The notes beneath the pieces were generated by a model, which did not search any database, had not been told where the DNA came from, and worked only from the letters and a program-made list of their open reading frames with translations. Both the position numbers and the translations under genes were made by a program. Of a stretch of 64,000 nucleotides of DNA, positions 43,918-52,600 are shown one piece after another. Position 1 is the stretch's first letter, and each line of letters begins with the position of its first letter. Source of the stretch: Streptomyces glomeratus (GTDB lineage Bacteria; Actinomycetota; Actinomycetes; Streptomycetales; Streptomycetaceae); assembly GCF_021462825.1 (NCBI RefSeq), contig NZ_JAKEEB010000035.1, forward strand, positions 1-64,000. Reading direction: 5' to 3'.

Positions 43918-45420
43918 GTGTTCGGGCCGACTACTCGTTCTCCGCTGATCCGGTCGGTGCTCGGCCTGGCCCTCGCCTCGGCTTGGCTGGCCGGCTGCAC
44001 CGGCGGGTCCCCGACGGCGCCGGTCGACGGACCGCACGAGCCCGCGGCGCAGGACGGCCCCGCGGCCGCGGGCCTGGGCCCACGGCTGCAGGATCCTCCG
44101 GAACTGGTCAGCCACGACGGCGTGCTGAAGGCCGGCATCGTCGTGGAACGGCGCAAGGTGCAGGTCGGCAACCGCCGGCTGTACGCCACCACCTACAACG
44201 GCGCCTACATGCCGCCCACCCTGCGCGTACGGCCCGGCGACCGTATCGACCTCACGTTGACCAACAACATCGACGAGGACACCGATCTGCACACCCACGG
44301 GCTGCACATCTCACCGCGTCCCCCCGCGGACGACATCTTCGTCGCCATCAAGCACAAGCAGTCGTACCACTACTCGTACCAGCTCCCGCGCAACCACCCG
44401 ATCGGCACCTACTGGTACCACTCACACGCCGCCATGCGCTCCGCCGCGCAGGTCGCCGGTGGAGAGTCGGGCATCCTCATCGTCGACAGCCTCCAGCAGT
44501 ACCTGCCGCCATCGCTGCACGGCATCACAGAGCACACGATCGCGCTCAAGGACTTCCAGGTCCAGGGCGACTCGATCAAGACCCGTCCCCTGAGCATCGG
44601 GGCACCCACCCAGCGCACCGTCAACGGCCAGCAGAATCCGGTGATCACCATCCGGCCGGGCGAGACACAGCTGTGGCGGCTGGCCAACATCGGCGCCAAC
44701 ATCTACTACCGGCTCCACCTCCCGGGCACCCGCTTCCATGTGATCGCCCAGGACGGCATCCCGGTGCGCAAGGTCTACGCCGGGGACACGCTGCTGATCC
44801 CGGCGGGGGCGCGCTTCGACGTGCTCGTCCAGGGCGGCGGTCCCGGCACCACACGGCTGGAGACCCTCCCCTACAACAGCGGCAAGGCCGGGAACAAGTT
44901 CCCCCGGGCCGATCTCGCGACCGTCGTCACCAGTGGCATGCCCGTGGCGCGGGCCACCCTGCCGACCGACTTCGCCCCGCACGAGGACCTGACCCACGCC
45001 GCGATCGCGGCCCGCAAGACCATGATCTACACGGAGAACAAGGCGGGGACGAAGTTCTTCGTCAACGGCAAGGCTTACGACCCCCACCGGACCGACTTCA
45101 CCTCCGCTCTGGGCACGGTCGAGGAGTGGACGGTCCGCAACGACACCGACGAGGCCCACAGCTTCCACGTCCCCACCAACGACATGCAGCTGATGAGCAC
45201 CAACGGGAAGGCCCATCCGCCCTCCCACGGCTGGTACGACACCGTGAACGTGCCCGCGCGCGGCGTCGTCGTCCTGCGCATCCACTTCCGCGACTTCACC
45301 GGCAGGACCGTTCTGCACTGTCACATTCTGAATCACGAGGACGCGGGCATGATGTCCGTGCTCGACATCGTCCGGCCCCGCCCCGCAGTCAAGGCCTCCC
45401 AGGAGTCGCGCCGCGGCTGA
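43918..45420 (+). CDS. Multicopper oxidase, lipoprotein type
   Basis: A 500-residue exported protein. The N-terminus is a lipoprotein signal (LASAWLAGC, Cys about 29), so it is membrane-anchored outside. Copper motifs in order: HTHGLH (about 124), WYHSHA (about 167), HSFHVP (about 414) and HCHILNHEDAGMM (about 467). Three are standard. The third normally reads H-x-x-H-x-H, but here the last His is Pro, so a type 3 copper ligand is missing. The GTG at 43918 has GGGGAG upstream; an out-of-frame ATG two bases earlier is not used. Confidence 0.9.
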   Translation: MFGPTTRSPLIRSVLGLALASAWLAGCTGGSPTAPVDGPHEPAAQDGPAAAGLGPRLQDPPELVSHDGVLKAGIVVERRKVQVGNRRLYATTYNGAYMPPTLRVRPGDRIDLTLTNNIDEDTDLHTHGLHISPRPPADDIFVAIKHKQSYHYSYQLPRNHPIGTYWYHSHAAMRSAAQVAGGESGILIVDSLQQYLPPSLHGITEHTIALKDFQVQGDSIKTRPLSIGAPTQRTVNGQQNPVITIRPGETQLWRLANIGANIYYRLHLPGTRFHVIAQDGIPVRKVYAGDTLLIPAGARFDVLVQGGGPGTTRLETLPYNSGKAGNKFPRADLATVVTSGMPVARATLPTDFAPHEDLTHAAIAARKTMIYTENKAGTKFFVNGKAYDPHRTDFTSALGTVEEWTVRNDTDEAHSFHVPTNDMQLMSTNGKAHPPSHGWYDTVNVPARGVVVLRIHFRDFTGRTVLHCHILNHEDAGMMSVLDIVRPRPAVKASQESRRG

Positions 45421-45623
45421 CCGCCCGGGGTCGCGGTCACCTCGTGTGAATGGACCGTAGCTCCTCGTGCTCAAAAGCCGGAGGCAGGGCCCGTCGTGGC
45501 TTGTTCTGCGCCTCTCGGGATGCGCGCGGCGACATCTCGATGAAAGGTGAGGGAAGAGGTGGCGTCCCGCCTTCCGAAGAGCACGGGTGCCACCACTGCG
45601 GACCGACTCGCATAGGAGACACC

Positions 45624-45830
45624 ATGTCGACGTCACAGCCTGACGCGTCACGTCGTCCATCCGATGACCGGGCCACGCCGGACGAACTGCTGCACGACGT
45701 TCCGGCGGAGACCACGGCGGAGGATCTGGTCCTCGCCTCGGGCAGGGACATCACCCCCAGCACCCTCGCATGGGCGGAGCGCAAGCTCGCCTCCGAGGGG
45801 CGAGCGGCGTTCGACAAGCTGCTGCCTTAG
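45624..45830 (+). CDS. Small conserved hypothetical protein
   Basis: A 68-residue protein, acidic at the N-terminus with a C-terminal helix (TPSTLAWAERKLASEGRAAFDKLLP). AGGAG precedes the ATG at 45624. The frame stays open upstream to 45450 with poor codon bias, so the later start is preferred. Function unknown. A perfect hairpin follows 13 bases downstream. Confidence 0.75.
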   Translation: MSTSQPDASRRPSDDRATPDELLHDVPAETTAEDLVLASGRDITPSTLAWAERKLASEGRAAFDKLLP

Positions 45831-45842
45831 TGATCCCGGTCC

Positions 45843-45889
45843 GAAAGTCACCGCGCCGGAGACACGAGCGTTCCGGCGCGGTGACTTTC
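45843..45889. terminator. Perfect 18-bp hairpin
   Basis: Bases 45843-45860 pair perfectly with 45872-45889, loop 11 bases. It lies between the small plus-strand gene and the convergent DUF5133 gene, so it can serve both directions. Confidence 0.9.
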
Positions 45890-45953
45890 TGGACCGTCCG
45901 AGCCCCTGGGCCGACGCGCGGGCGAGGCGCGGAGCCCGCGGCGACGACGCGGG

Positions 45954-46226
45954 TCAGACGGGCACCGGCAGACCGCTCTCCCCCTCCGTCTGCTGCACGG
46001 TTTCCGCCTGCTGCACGGTTTCCTTCCCTGCACCCGCGACGAGCAGTGCGTCCGCGGCCTGCACGGCCTCGTCCACGGTGCGGGTCCCCGTCATGACGCA
46101 CAGCGTGTAGCTGACGTCCTCCAGTTCTCGTGCCCCTTCGGGCGTCTCCCTCTCGGCGAGTGCGATCCGCAAGGACGCGTACCGGGTCAGCAGTCCTCTG
46201 ACCACCTTCGGATCCGGAACGAGCAC
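45954..46226 (-). CDS. DUF5133 family protein
   Basis: A 90-residue protein matching the DUF5133 pattern: VPDPKVVRGLLTRYASLRIALAERETP, then LEDVSYTLCVMTGTRTVDEAVQAADALL. The C-terminus has a short duplication (TVQQAETVQQTE). The GTG ending at 46226 has GAGGG upstream and begins the conserved part; longer upstream frame is unsupported. Streptomyces-specific, function unknown. Confidence 0.82.
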   Translation of the reverse strand: MLVPDPKVVRGLLTRYASLRIALAERETPEGARELEDVSYTLCVMTGTRTVDEAVQAADALLVAGAGKETVQQAETVQQTEGESGLPVPV

Positions 46227-46376
46227 AGCGAGGCCCTCTCTCTCGATTTTCGAGCCGTGTGCCCAGTCAGGCACGGACCATGCACAACTCCTCCCACGTG
46301 GACGCTTTCTTGGCACGATCTCTACGCCCGGAGACGCGAGAGGGAGTGAGCCGGAGGGCCCCCTGCCGAAAGGTTC

Positions 46377-46817
46377 CTATCCCACGTTCCAGAGAAACCG
46401 ATGGGTGTGGATGCCGAAGTAGGGGAAGGCCTGCACGCGCTCGACGCCCTCGGTCACCCGGACCACGTCGCCCACGAAGTCGAGCAGTTCGCGCGGCCCG
46501 GCGCAGACGACTTCCACGAACAGATCGAATCCGCCCGACGTCAGGACCGAGTAGACCACTTCCGGGTGCGCGGCCAGCTCGTCGGCCACGGCCCGCGGAT
46601 CGCCGTCCACCGTGACGCCGAGCAGGGCCATCGCCTGGCCGCCCATCCGCATGGGATCGGTGACCCCGACGACCTGGACGGCCTTGGTGTCGAGGAGCCG
46701 TTGCAGACGCTGGCGGGCCGCCGAGGGGGAGAGACCGACGCGCGGACCGAGGTCGGCGTACGCGATACGGCCGTCTGTCTGCAGCTCACGCAGAATGGCC
46801 CGGTCGATCTCGTCCAC
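46377..46817 (-). CDS. Lrp/AsnC-family transcriptional regulator
   Basis: A 146-residue regulator. The N-terminal winged helix-turn-helix (DRAILRELQTDGRIAYADLGPRVGLSPSAARQRLQRL) is followed by a RAM ligand domain (about 65-140). It is encoded 43 bases downstream of the aminotransferase, in the same direction, and probably controls it in response to an amino acid. GTG start with AAGGAAG. Confidence 0.92.
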   Translation of the reverse strand: MDEIDRAILRELQTDGRIAYADLGPRVGLSPSAARQRLQRLLDTKAVQVVGVTDPMRMGGQAMALLGVTVDGDPRAVADELAAHPEVVYSVLTSGGFDLFVEVVCAGPRELLDFVGDVVRVTEGVERVQAFPYFGIHTHRFLWNVG

Positions 46818-46860
46818 GCTCTTCCTTCCCGGCGGTCGACGCCCAGCCTACCGATGCCGG

Positions 46861-48210
46861 TCAGCCGGCCAGTTCGGACAGGGCGGCGTCGAACACCTCG
46901 GTGTGGGTGTCGACATCCTCCTCTGTGGTCGCCGGGCACATCAGCGCCATGTTGTGGAACGGCGTGAGCAACACGCCCCGGTTGGCCAGGAAGAGGTGGA
47001 GGTAGTCCTCCAGCTCGGTGTCGGAGGCGGCCGCCGACTCGGTGCCCGTGCGCGGCGCCGGGTTCGCGAAGCGGTATTCGGTGCGGGCGCCGAGCCGGCT
47101 GACCGACCACGGCAGCTCCCGGCGTTCGATGCACGACCGTACGCCGGCCTCGAAACGCCGGGACAGCTTCGCCATTCCGGCGAACGCCTCGTCCGTGAGG
47201 ACGTGTTCCAGGGTGGCCCGGGTCGCGGCCATCGAGAGCGCGTTGCCCGCTAGGGTGCCTCCGACACCGCCCATGTCGACGAGGTCCAGGTCCTCACGGC
47301 CCAGCAGGCGCTCCGCCAGCTCGGCGGACAGCCCGTAGGCACCGGCCGGGATGCCGCCGCCGATCGCCTTGCCGATGGTGAGCAGGTCCGGTTCGAGGCT
47401 CCAGGCGGCGGTGCAGCCACCGGGGCCGGCCGAGAAGGTGTGTGTCTCGTCGTTGATCAGCAGGGTGCCGGTCCGCCGGGTCAACTCCCTTACGCCCGCG
47501 AGGTATCCGGGCTCGGGGAGCACGATGCCGATGTTGGTGAGGGCAGGCTCCATGAGGACGGCGGCCACGTCACCGTGGGCGAGTTCGCCCTCGAGCTGGT
47601 CCAGGTCGTTGAACTCGGCGACCCGGCTGGTCAGGGTGACGTCGCAGGGCGCCCCGACGTTGCCGGGGCGGGCCGTGCCACGCCCGTCCGGTCCCACCAC
47701 GATCAGCGACTCGTCGACACTGCCGTGATAGCTGTAGCTGTTCACGAGGATCTTCGGGCGGCCCGTCACCGCCCGCGCGAGCCGGATCGCCCACCGGTTG
47801 GCGTCGGTCGCGGTCAGCGAGAAACTCCACCGGGTGAGCCCGAAGCGCCGGGTGAGTTCCGCGCCGACCCACTCGGCGTCCTCCGTGGGCAGCATCGCCG
47901 TCGCACCACCCAGGTCCGCGAACCGCCGGTGCACGGCCCTGGCGACCGCGTCCGGGGAGTGACCGGCCATCGCGCCCGTGTCGCCGAGGCAGAAGTCGAT
48001 GTAGTCGTGTCCGTCGATGTCCGTGACCCGGGCGCCGCGTGCGGTGGCGAGATAGCGGGGGAAAGCGCCCGCGGTCTTGTTCATCCAGGTCATCGGGACC
48101 CGGCCGAAGAGATGCTCGGCGCGTTCGTAGGCGGCCCGCGAACGCGGGTTCCGCCGCTCGGCCTCGGCGCTCTCACGGGCGAGGAGCTGATGCAGACGGG
48201 CGCGGTCCAT
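46861..48210 (-). CDS. Class-III PLP-dependent aminotransferase
   Basis: A 449-residue enzyme of the glutamate-1-semialdehyde aminomutase-like branch. It has GDTGAMAGHSPDAV (about 74-87), LTATDANRWAIRLARAVTGR, NDETHT (about 246-251, PLP-binding Asp) and TIGKAIGGGIPAGAYG (about 270-285, Schiff-base Lys). It does not have the context or typical motif spacing of HemL. Linked to the AsnC regulator, it probably transaminates an amino acid or amine in catabolism. Confidence 0.9.
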   Translation of the reverse strand: MDRARLHQLLARESAEAERRNPRSRAAYERAEHLFGRVPMTWMNKTAGAFPRYLATARGARVTDIDGHDYIDFCLGDTGAMAGHSPDAVARAVHRRFADLGGATAMLPTEDAEWVGAELTRRFGLTRWSFSLTATDANRWAIRLARAVTGRPKILVNSYSYHGSVDESLIVVGPDGRGTARPGNVGAPCDVTLTSRVAEFNDLDQLEGELAHGDVAAVLMEPALTNIGIVLPEPGYLAGVRELTRRTGTLLINDETHTFSAGPGGCTAAWSLEPDLLTIGKAIGGGIPAGAYGLSAELAERLLGREDLDLVDMGGVGGTLAGNALSMAATRATLEHVLTDEAFAGMAKLSRRFEAGVRSCIERRELPWSVSRLGARTEYRFANPAPRTGTESAAASDTELEDYLHLFLANRGVLLTPFHNMALMCPATTEEDVDTHTEVFDAALSELAG

Positions 48211-48488
48211 GGCGTACCCCTAGGTCCGGCAACACATGATGACTGGGACTGTACGACCGAATCGAGCGTAATATCAAGACGATGCCGCCGAATCCGCTGT
48301 GGAGGCGACCGATTCGTGCGTCACGGACTGAAGGTGAATCGATGCGGCGATGCGGTGCGCCGACGCCGGTCACCGGGGCATACGGTGGGAAGAAGCGATC
48401 ATGACCACCGCCACCCCCGTCCACGACCCGCGACGTGCGCGACCACACCGGGTAGCGCATCCGTCCCGATTCCACACAGAGTGACCTC

Positions 48489-49652
48489 ATGGCAAAGTCC
48501 CCCACCGCCCCTGTCACGGCTCCCGACACCGTCTGGCCGGCGCGCGGGCGCCACCTCGGCCCGGGCGCCGAGGACGCCGTCCGGCACCGGCTGCGGGAGC
48601 TGAAGAGCGACGGGGTCATCCAGGACCACCTCGAGTTCGAGGGCTCCCGGGGCGATGTGCCCCACCGCGCCTTCGAGGCCCGCTGGCTCGTGGGCGGCGA
48701 CGTCGTCGTGCGGGCCCGCCTGAACGTCGAGGCACCCCATGAGAAGGACGGCACACAGGAGTGGGTGCTCCTGGCGGAGGCGGACCGGCCCTGGGAACCG
48801 CACTGGCCTTCGCCCGCCACCGTCTTCTGGCCCGAGGACGCCGACACGCCGTGGGACCACGATGTGGTCGGGAGCCTGCGCTTCCGTGGGATCAACCCGC
48901 TGCCCGCGGAGGACCGTGCACTGCGGCGCCTGCTGAGGGACTGCGCGCGTCGCTCATGGGGCATCCACGTGATCGTCCACGAGGCGATGACCCCCGGCGA
49001 GCGCGGGCTGCGTCCCCTCGCGCCGCTGCTGCCGCCGGGCCTGCGCCACCGGATCGTGGAGCACCGGGCCGCGCCGGAGCAGTTCCAGGTGGTCAACTGG
49101 GCGCTCTACGACCTGGGCGCGCGGGTACCGCGCGGAGGTGCCGTGGTGCTGCCCTCGGCACCGGCCGCCCCCGGTGTCGGCGATGACGACTTCGCCGTCC
49201 GCACCGTGTTCCTGGACGGTTCCGAACCGGTGGAGCTCATCGAGACCGTGTGCCGCTACGCCCAGGAGCCCAGGCCACTGCCCGAGGGCGCCGGGGAAGC
49301 GCTGTCCGAACTGCGCGCCCAATGGCACCTGACGACCCTGGAGGAGGAGCTGGCCGACGCGCGCCGTCAGCTCGCCGCCTACGCCGAGGCCCTGGACGCC
49401 ATGACGAAGTCGCGCGATCTGTACCGGGAGGCTGCCGAGCTGGCCCACGAGGCGCTGGCGGCCTACCGCGACTCGGGTGGGATGCTGCCCTCACCGCGGC
49501 AGGCGCCGCACAAGCGGGAAGGTTTCTCCCTGCGCACCCTGGCGAAGTCGCTGGAGCGCGTCCGGGACGGCGCCAAGGGGCTCCGCCCGCCGGGCGCCGA
49601 GGATTCGCGCGCCACGGGATCGGCCGACGGAGACGGGCGGAGCCGGCAGTAG
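48489..49652 (+). CDS. Unrecognised protein with C-terminal coiled coil
   Basis: A 387-residue protein. The first 270 residues are mixed alpha/beta with many Trp and Pro and no motif I recognise; around 280-340 a heptad pattern (LEEELADARRQLAAYAEALDAM...YREAAELAHEALAAY) predicts a coiled coil; the tail is basic and Ser-rich. No signal peptide. Codon bias is strong, and GAGTGACCTC precedes the ATG at 48489. It lies after a 278-base divergent promoter region with the aminotransferase. It could be a scaffold or a polymorphic-system component, but no family can be named. Confidence 0.75.
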   Translation: MAKSPTAPVTAPDTVWPARGRHLGPGAEDAVRHRLRELKSDGVIQDHLEFEGSRGDVPHRAFEARWLVGGDVVVRARLNVEAPHEKDGTQEWVLLAEADRPWEPHWPSPATVFWPEDADTPWDHDVVGSLRFRGINPLPAEDRALRRLLRDCARRSWGIHVIVHEAMTPGERGLRPLAPLLPPGLRHRIVEHRAAPEQFQVVNWALYDLGARVPRGGAVVLPSAPAAPGVGDDDFAVRTVFLDGSEPVELIETVCRYAQEPRPLPEGAGEALSELRAQWHLTTLEEELADARRQLAAYAEALDAMTKSRDLYREAAELAHEALAAYRDSGGMLPSPRQAPHKREGFSLRTLAKSLERVRDGAKGLRPPGAEDSRATGSADGDGRSRQ

Positions 49653-49923
49653 CCGGTGCGCCGGTCCGTCGGTCCGTCGGTCCGTCGGCAGCCGCCGCGG
49701 GGCCCGTCCGTCCCCGTGCGCCACACCCCGTCCCGTACGCATGGCGCGCGTCCTCAATCCGTCGGTGTGGAAATGCGTTTGAGGGGTACTCGCGGCCCGA
49801 CTCGCCGTCGGGGCCCCGCTCCGGCGGCGAGAGGTTGATCACTTCCGGAGCGTGTCCCGCGGTGCATCCGCGGTCCGCCCCGGGGTAGGCGAGCCCCGCA
49901 CGCCGTACGTATGGGAGGACATT

Positions 49924-50301
49924 GTGTCGGCTGAGCAGACCCCCCTGTCGATCGAAGTGACGATGCCCCGGGAGGACGTGGCGCTGGTCATCGTGAAGGG
50001 TTTCCTGGACGTCGACACGGCGACGGAGTTGCATCATCACCTCGCCAACCAGTTGCACCACGGGCGTCGCCATCTGCTGCTCGACCTCTCGTCGGTGCCG
50101 TTCATGGACTCGTCCGGCATCAACATCATTCTCAAGGCCTACAAGGAGACCCGGCAGGTCGGCGGCTCGGTCGGCGTCATCGATCCGGCCCCGGCCGTCC
50201 AGCGGATCCTCGATCTGACGGGGGTGAGCCTGACGGTGCCGTCCTATCGGAACGCGGACGAGGCGCTCGACGGGACCTGCGACGCGCTGAGCCGTCCGTA
50301 A
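49924..50301 (+). CDS. STAS-domain anti-sigma factor antagonist (RsbV/BldG-like)
   Basis: A 125-residue single STAS domain. LLLDLSSVPFMDSSGINIILKA (about 59-80) contains the phosphorylatable Ser in D-S-S-G. Unphosphorylated, it would bind an anti-sigma HATPase kinase and free a sigma factor. The GTG at 49924 follows GGAGG. It stands alone left of the stressosome operon and is the likeliest substrate within reach of the neighbouring PP2C enzymes, but this pairing is inference. The following gap (50302-50594) shows no gene. Confidence 0.92.
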   Translation: MSAEQTPLSIEVTMPREDVALVIVKGFLDVDTATELHHHLANQLHHGRRHLLLDLSSVPFMDSSGINIILKAYKETRQVGGSVGVIDPAPAVQRILDLTGVSLTVPSYRNADEALDGTCDALSRP

Positions 50302-50594
50302 CGGAGACGTCGACGGCCGGGCGCGGACCCGGCCCGGGCCGGACCCGTCCCGGGCCGGGCTCGGGCGCTGGGCCTCCTGGCTGGGGGGCGTCCCTGCGTG
50401 GGCGTACACCCCCGCAGTCCCCTTGTCAGGCACAATACTTGCCGTTTGACAACTGTAGCCATCAGGCAACAAAGTGAGGCCATCAAAAGTACGGAGGGGA
50501 CTGGGATGTTGCGGTGGGCGGAGCCGGCTGCGCGCGCCGGCCGACCGCGGCAAGCGCCCGGTGCATCCGCGGGGCGCGTCTGCCCGCCCGCGGC

Positions 50595-51134
50595 TCAGGC
50601 CGTCCGCGCACCGGTTCCGTCGTCCTCCTCGTGGAGCTGCGCCGCCGCAGCGGCGCAGAAGGCCTCCAGGCCCTGCAGGAGCGCCGTCCGCTTGGCCGCC
50701 GGCATCTGGGCGAGGACGGACTCCAGCGCCCACTCACGCCGTTCGCGCAGCTCGGCCAGGAAGGACCTGCCCCGACGACTCAGATACAGGCGCAGCTCGC
50801 GCCGGCTCGTCGAACTGGCCGCGCGCTCGACGTACCCGACGGCCTGCAGGCGGTCACAGAGCCGGCTGGTCGAGGGCGGGGTCGATCCCAGCGCGTCGGC
50901 GAGCGTGCGCAGATTGATGCCCTCGTGGTGCTCCAGCATGAAGAGCACCCGCAGCTGGGAGGCCGAGACGGGGGCCGTCGAGGCGCGCCCCCACAGGACT
51001 TCCAGCAGCTCCGCCGCCTCAGAGGTCACACGCGCCACCTCGCTGGGCTCGGGACGCGGGCCGGAGGAAATCACCTTCGCATTCTCCCAGGCTTCTCGAA
51101 TCCTGTCGGCCTGCCAGGGCGACAGCTCACGCAT
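50595..51134 (-). CDS. MarR-family transcriptional regulator
   Basis: A 179-residue winged-helix regulator. SASQLRVLFMLEHHEGINLRTLADALGSTPPSTSRLCDRLQAVGYVER gives the DNA-binding domain (about 57-104). The ATG ending at 51134 lacks a clear ribosome site. Divergent from the degenerate phosphatase at 51219, it probably binds the 84-base gap between them. It resembles the MarR protein at 57353 in the recognition region, and the two flank the stressosome operon. Confidence 0.88.
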   Translation of the reverse strand: MRELSPWQADRIREAWENAKVISSGPRPEPSEVARVTSEAAELLEVLWGRASTAPVSASQLRVLFMLEHHEGINLRTLADALGSTPPSTSRLCDRLQAVGYVERAASSTSRRELRLYLSRRGRSFLAELRERREWALESVLAQMPAAKRTALLQGLEAFCAAAAAQLHEEDDGTGARTA

Positions 51135-51218
51135 AACGATAGATACGAGCACGGCCACACAGCCGTCCAGGGCGTGGGTCCGGAATCGTACTAGTGGAAG
51201 AATGGCGTATCCGACATC

Positions 51219-52385
51219 GTGAACAGCTTCGTCGCAGCCGAGAGGGCGCTCCGGAACGCGGCCCCCCACCGGCTGATGGAGGCGCTCCGGGAAGTGCTGC
51301 AGGGCCAGTACGCGGCGCAGTCCGTCGAACTTCTGATGGCCGACTACGGACTCTCCTTCCTGCAGCCGGTCTCCGCTCAGCCCGACACCTGCGAACCCGT
51401 GGCGATGCACGGCTCCACGGCCGGCCGGGCCTTCGGCGCGCAGGACCCCGTCATGGAGGAGACCGGCGACCTGACCCGGGCTCATCTGCCCGTGACGGTA
51501 CGCGGTGACCGGCTCGGTGTGCTGACCATCACCCTGCCCTCCGAGACGGCTGCCGGAGCCCTTGCCGAACTCGTCGACATCGCGGAGGTCCTCGGCCACG
51601 AGATCATCGTGGCCGAACGGGACACGGACCTGTACACCCGGGCCCGACGCCGGGACCGGCTGACACTCGCGGCCGAGATGCAGTGGCAGCTGCTTCCCGG
51701 CCGGTCGTGCGCCCGGCCGGAGTACGCGCTCGGCGCCCAGCTGGAGCCCGCCTACGGGATCTTCGGCGACAACTTCGACTGGTCCGCCGGGCCCGACCGG
51801 CTGATGCTGTACATCACCAACGGCATGGGCCAGGGCATCGAGGCCTCCCTGCTGACCAACCTCGGCATCAACGCGCTGCGCAACGCCCGGCGTGCCGGAG
51901 TCCCCATCGAGGACCAGGCAGTCCTCGCCGACCAGGCCGTCTACGCCCAGTACCGCGGTGCCTCCTATCTGTCGGTGCTCCTGCTCGACTTCGAGCTGTC
52001 CACCGGCCGGGTGAAGGTCGTGGACGCCGGTTCCCCGCAGATGCTGCGGCTGCGCGGGCGGACCGTGGAACGGGTCGACTTCGAGGCCCAGCTGCCCCTC
52101 GGCATGTTCGAGGAGACCGACTACGTCGCACAGGAGTTCTCCGTCGCGCCGGGCGACCGGCTCGTCTTCGTCAGCGACGGCGTCTACAGCGTCGCCGCGC
52201 CGGGCGGCGAGACCTACGGCGAGCAGGCGCTGGCCAAGGCGATCGCGGCGACGCGGCTGCTCCCGGCCGCCGACGTGCCCCGTGCGGTCCTCAGGGAGCT
52301 GTCGGGCCACCGGGGCGGGCCCGCTCCGGAGGACGACGCGCTCGTGGTGTGCCTGGACTGGTTCGGGCGTCAGCAGGACTCCTAG
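51219..52385 (+). CDS. RsbU-like PP2C-fold protein with altered metal site
   Basis: A 388-residue protein. A region of about 150 residues with a GAF-like or helical fold precedes a SpoIIE PP2C domain (about 150-385). The motifs are deviant: FGDNFDW instead of GGDWYD, ITNGMGQG instead of VGDVxGHG (metal Asp to Asn), but VSDGVYS and EDDALVV are kept. Reduced or lost phosphatase activity is likely. GTG at 51219 gives the only sensible start. Divergent from the MarR gene, which may control it. Confidence 0.82.
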   Translation: MNSFVAAERALRNAAPHRLMEALREVLQGQYAAQSVELLMADYGLSFLQPVSAQPDTCEPVAMHGSTAGRAFGAQDPVMEETGDLTRAHLPVTVRGDRLGVLTITLPSETAAGALAELVDIAEVLGHEIIVAERDTDLYTRARRRDRLTLAAEMQWQLLPGRSCARPEYALGAQLEPAYGIFGDNFDWSAGPDRLMLYITNGMGQGIEASLLTNLGINALRNARRAGVPIEDQAVLADQAVYAQYRGASYLSVLLLDFELSTGRVKVVDAGSPQMLRLRGRTVERVDFEAQLPLGMFEETDYVAQEFSVAPGDRLVFVSDGVYSVAAPGGETYGEQALAKAIAATRLLPAADVPRAVLRELSGHRGGPAPEDDALVVCLDWFGRQQDS

Positions 52386-52600
52386 GCTCCCGCCCGCGTC
52401 GGCTTCCCGCCCCGGTGCGCCCGCCGCCCCGGATACGGACGGCAGTCGGCCGGGTCCCCCATTCGTTGGACGATCTTCCGGGAGGCCGCGGGTGTCGGGT
52501 GCGATCTCCCATGATTACAGTTGTCGCGCGACAATGAACCGCGCTCTCCGAGGTGGCTCCCTGGCAGCCGGGGGAGCAAACGTACGAAGGAGACAGGGAC

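Noticed and set aside
46861..48210. Glutamate-1-semialdehyde aminomutase (hemL)
   Set aside because: Same fold, but no tetrapyrrole genes nearby and an AsnC regulator is linked, so a catabolic aminotransferase is more likely.
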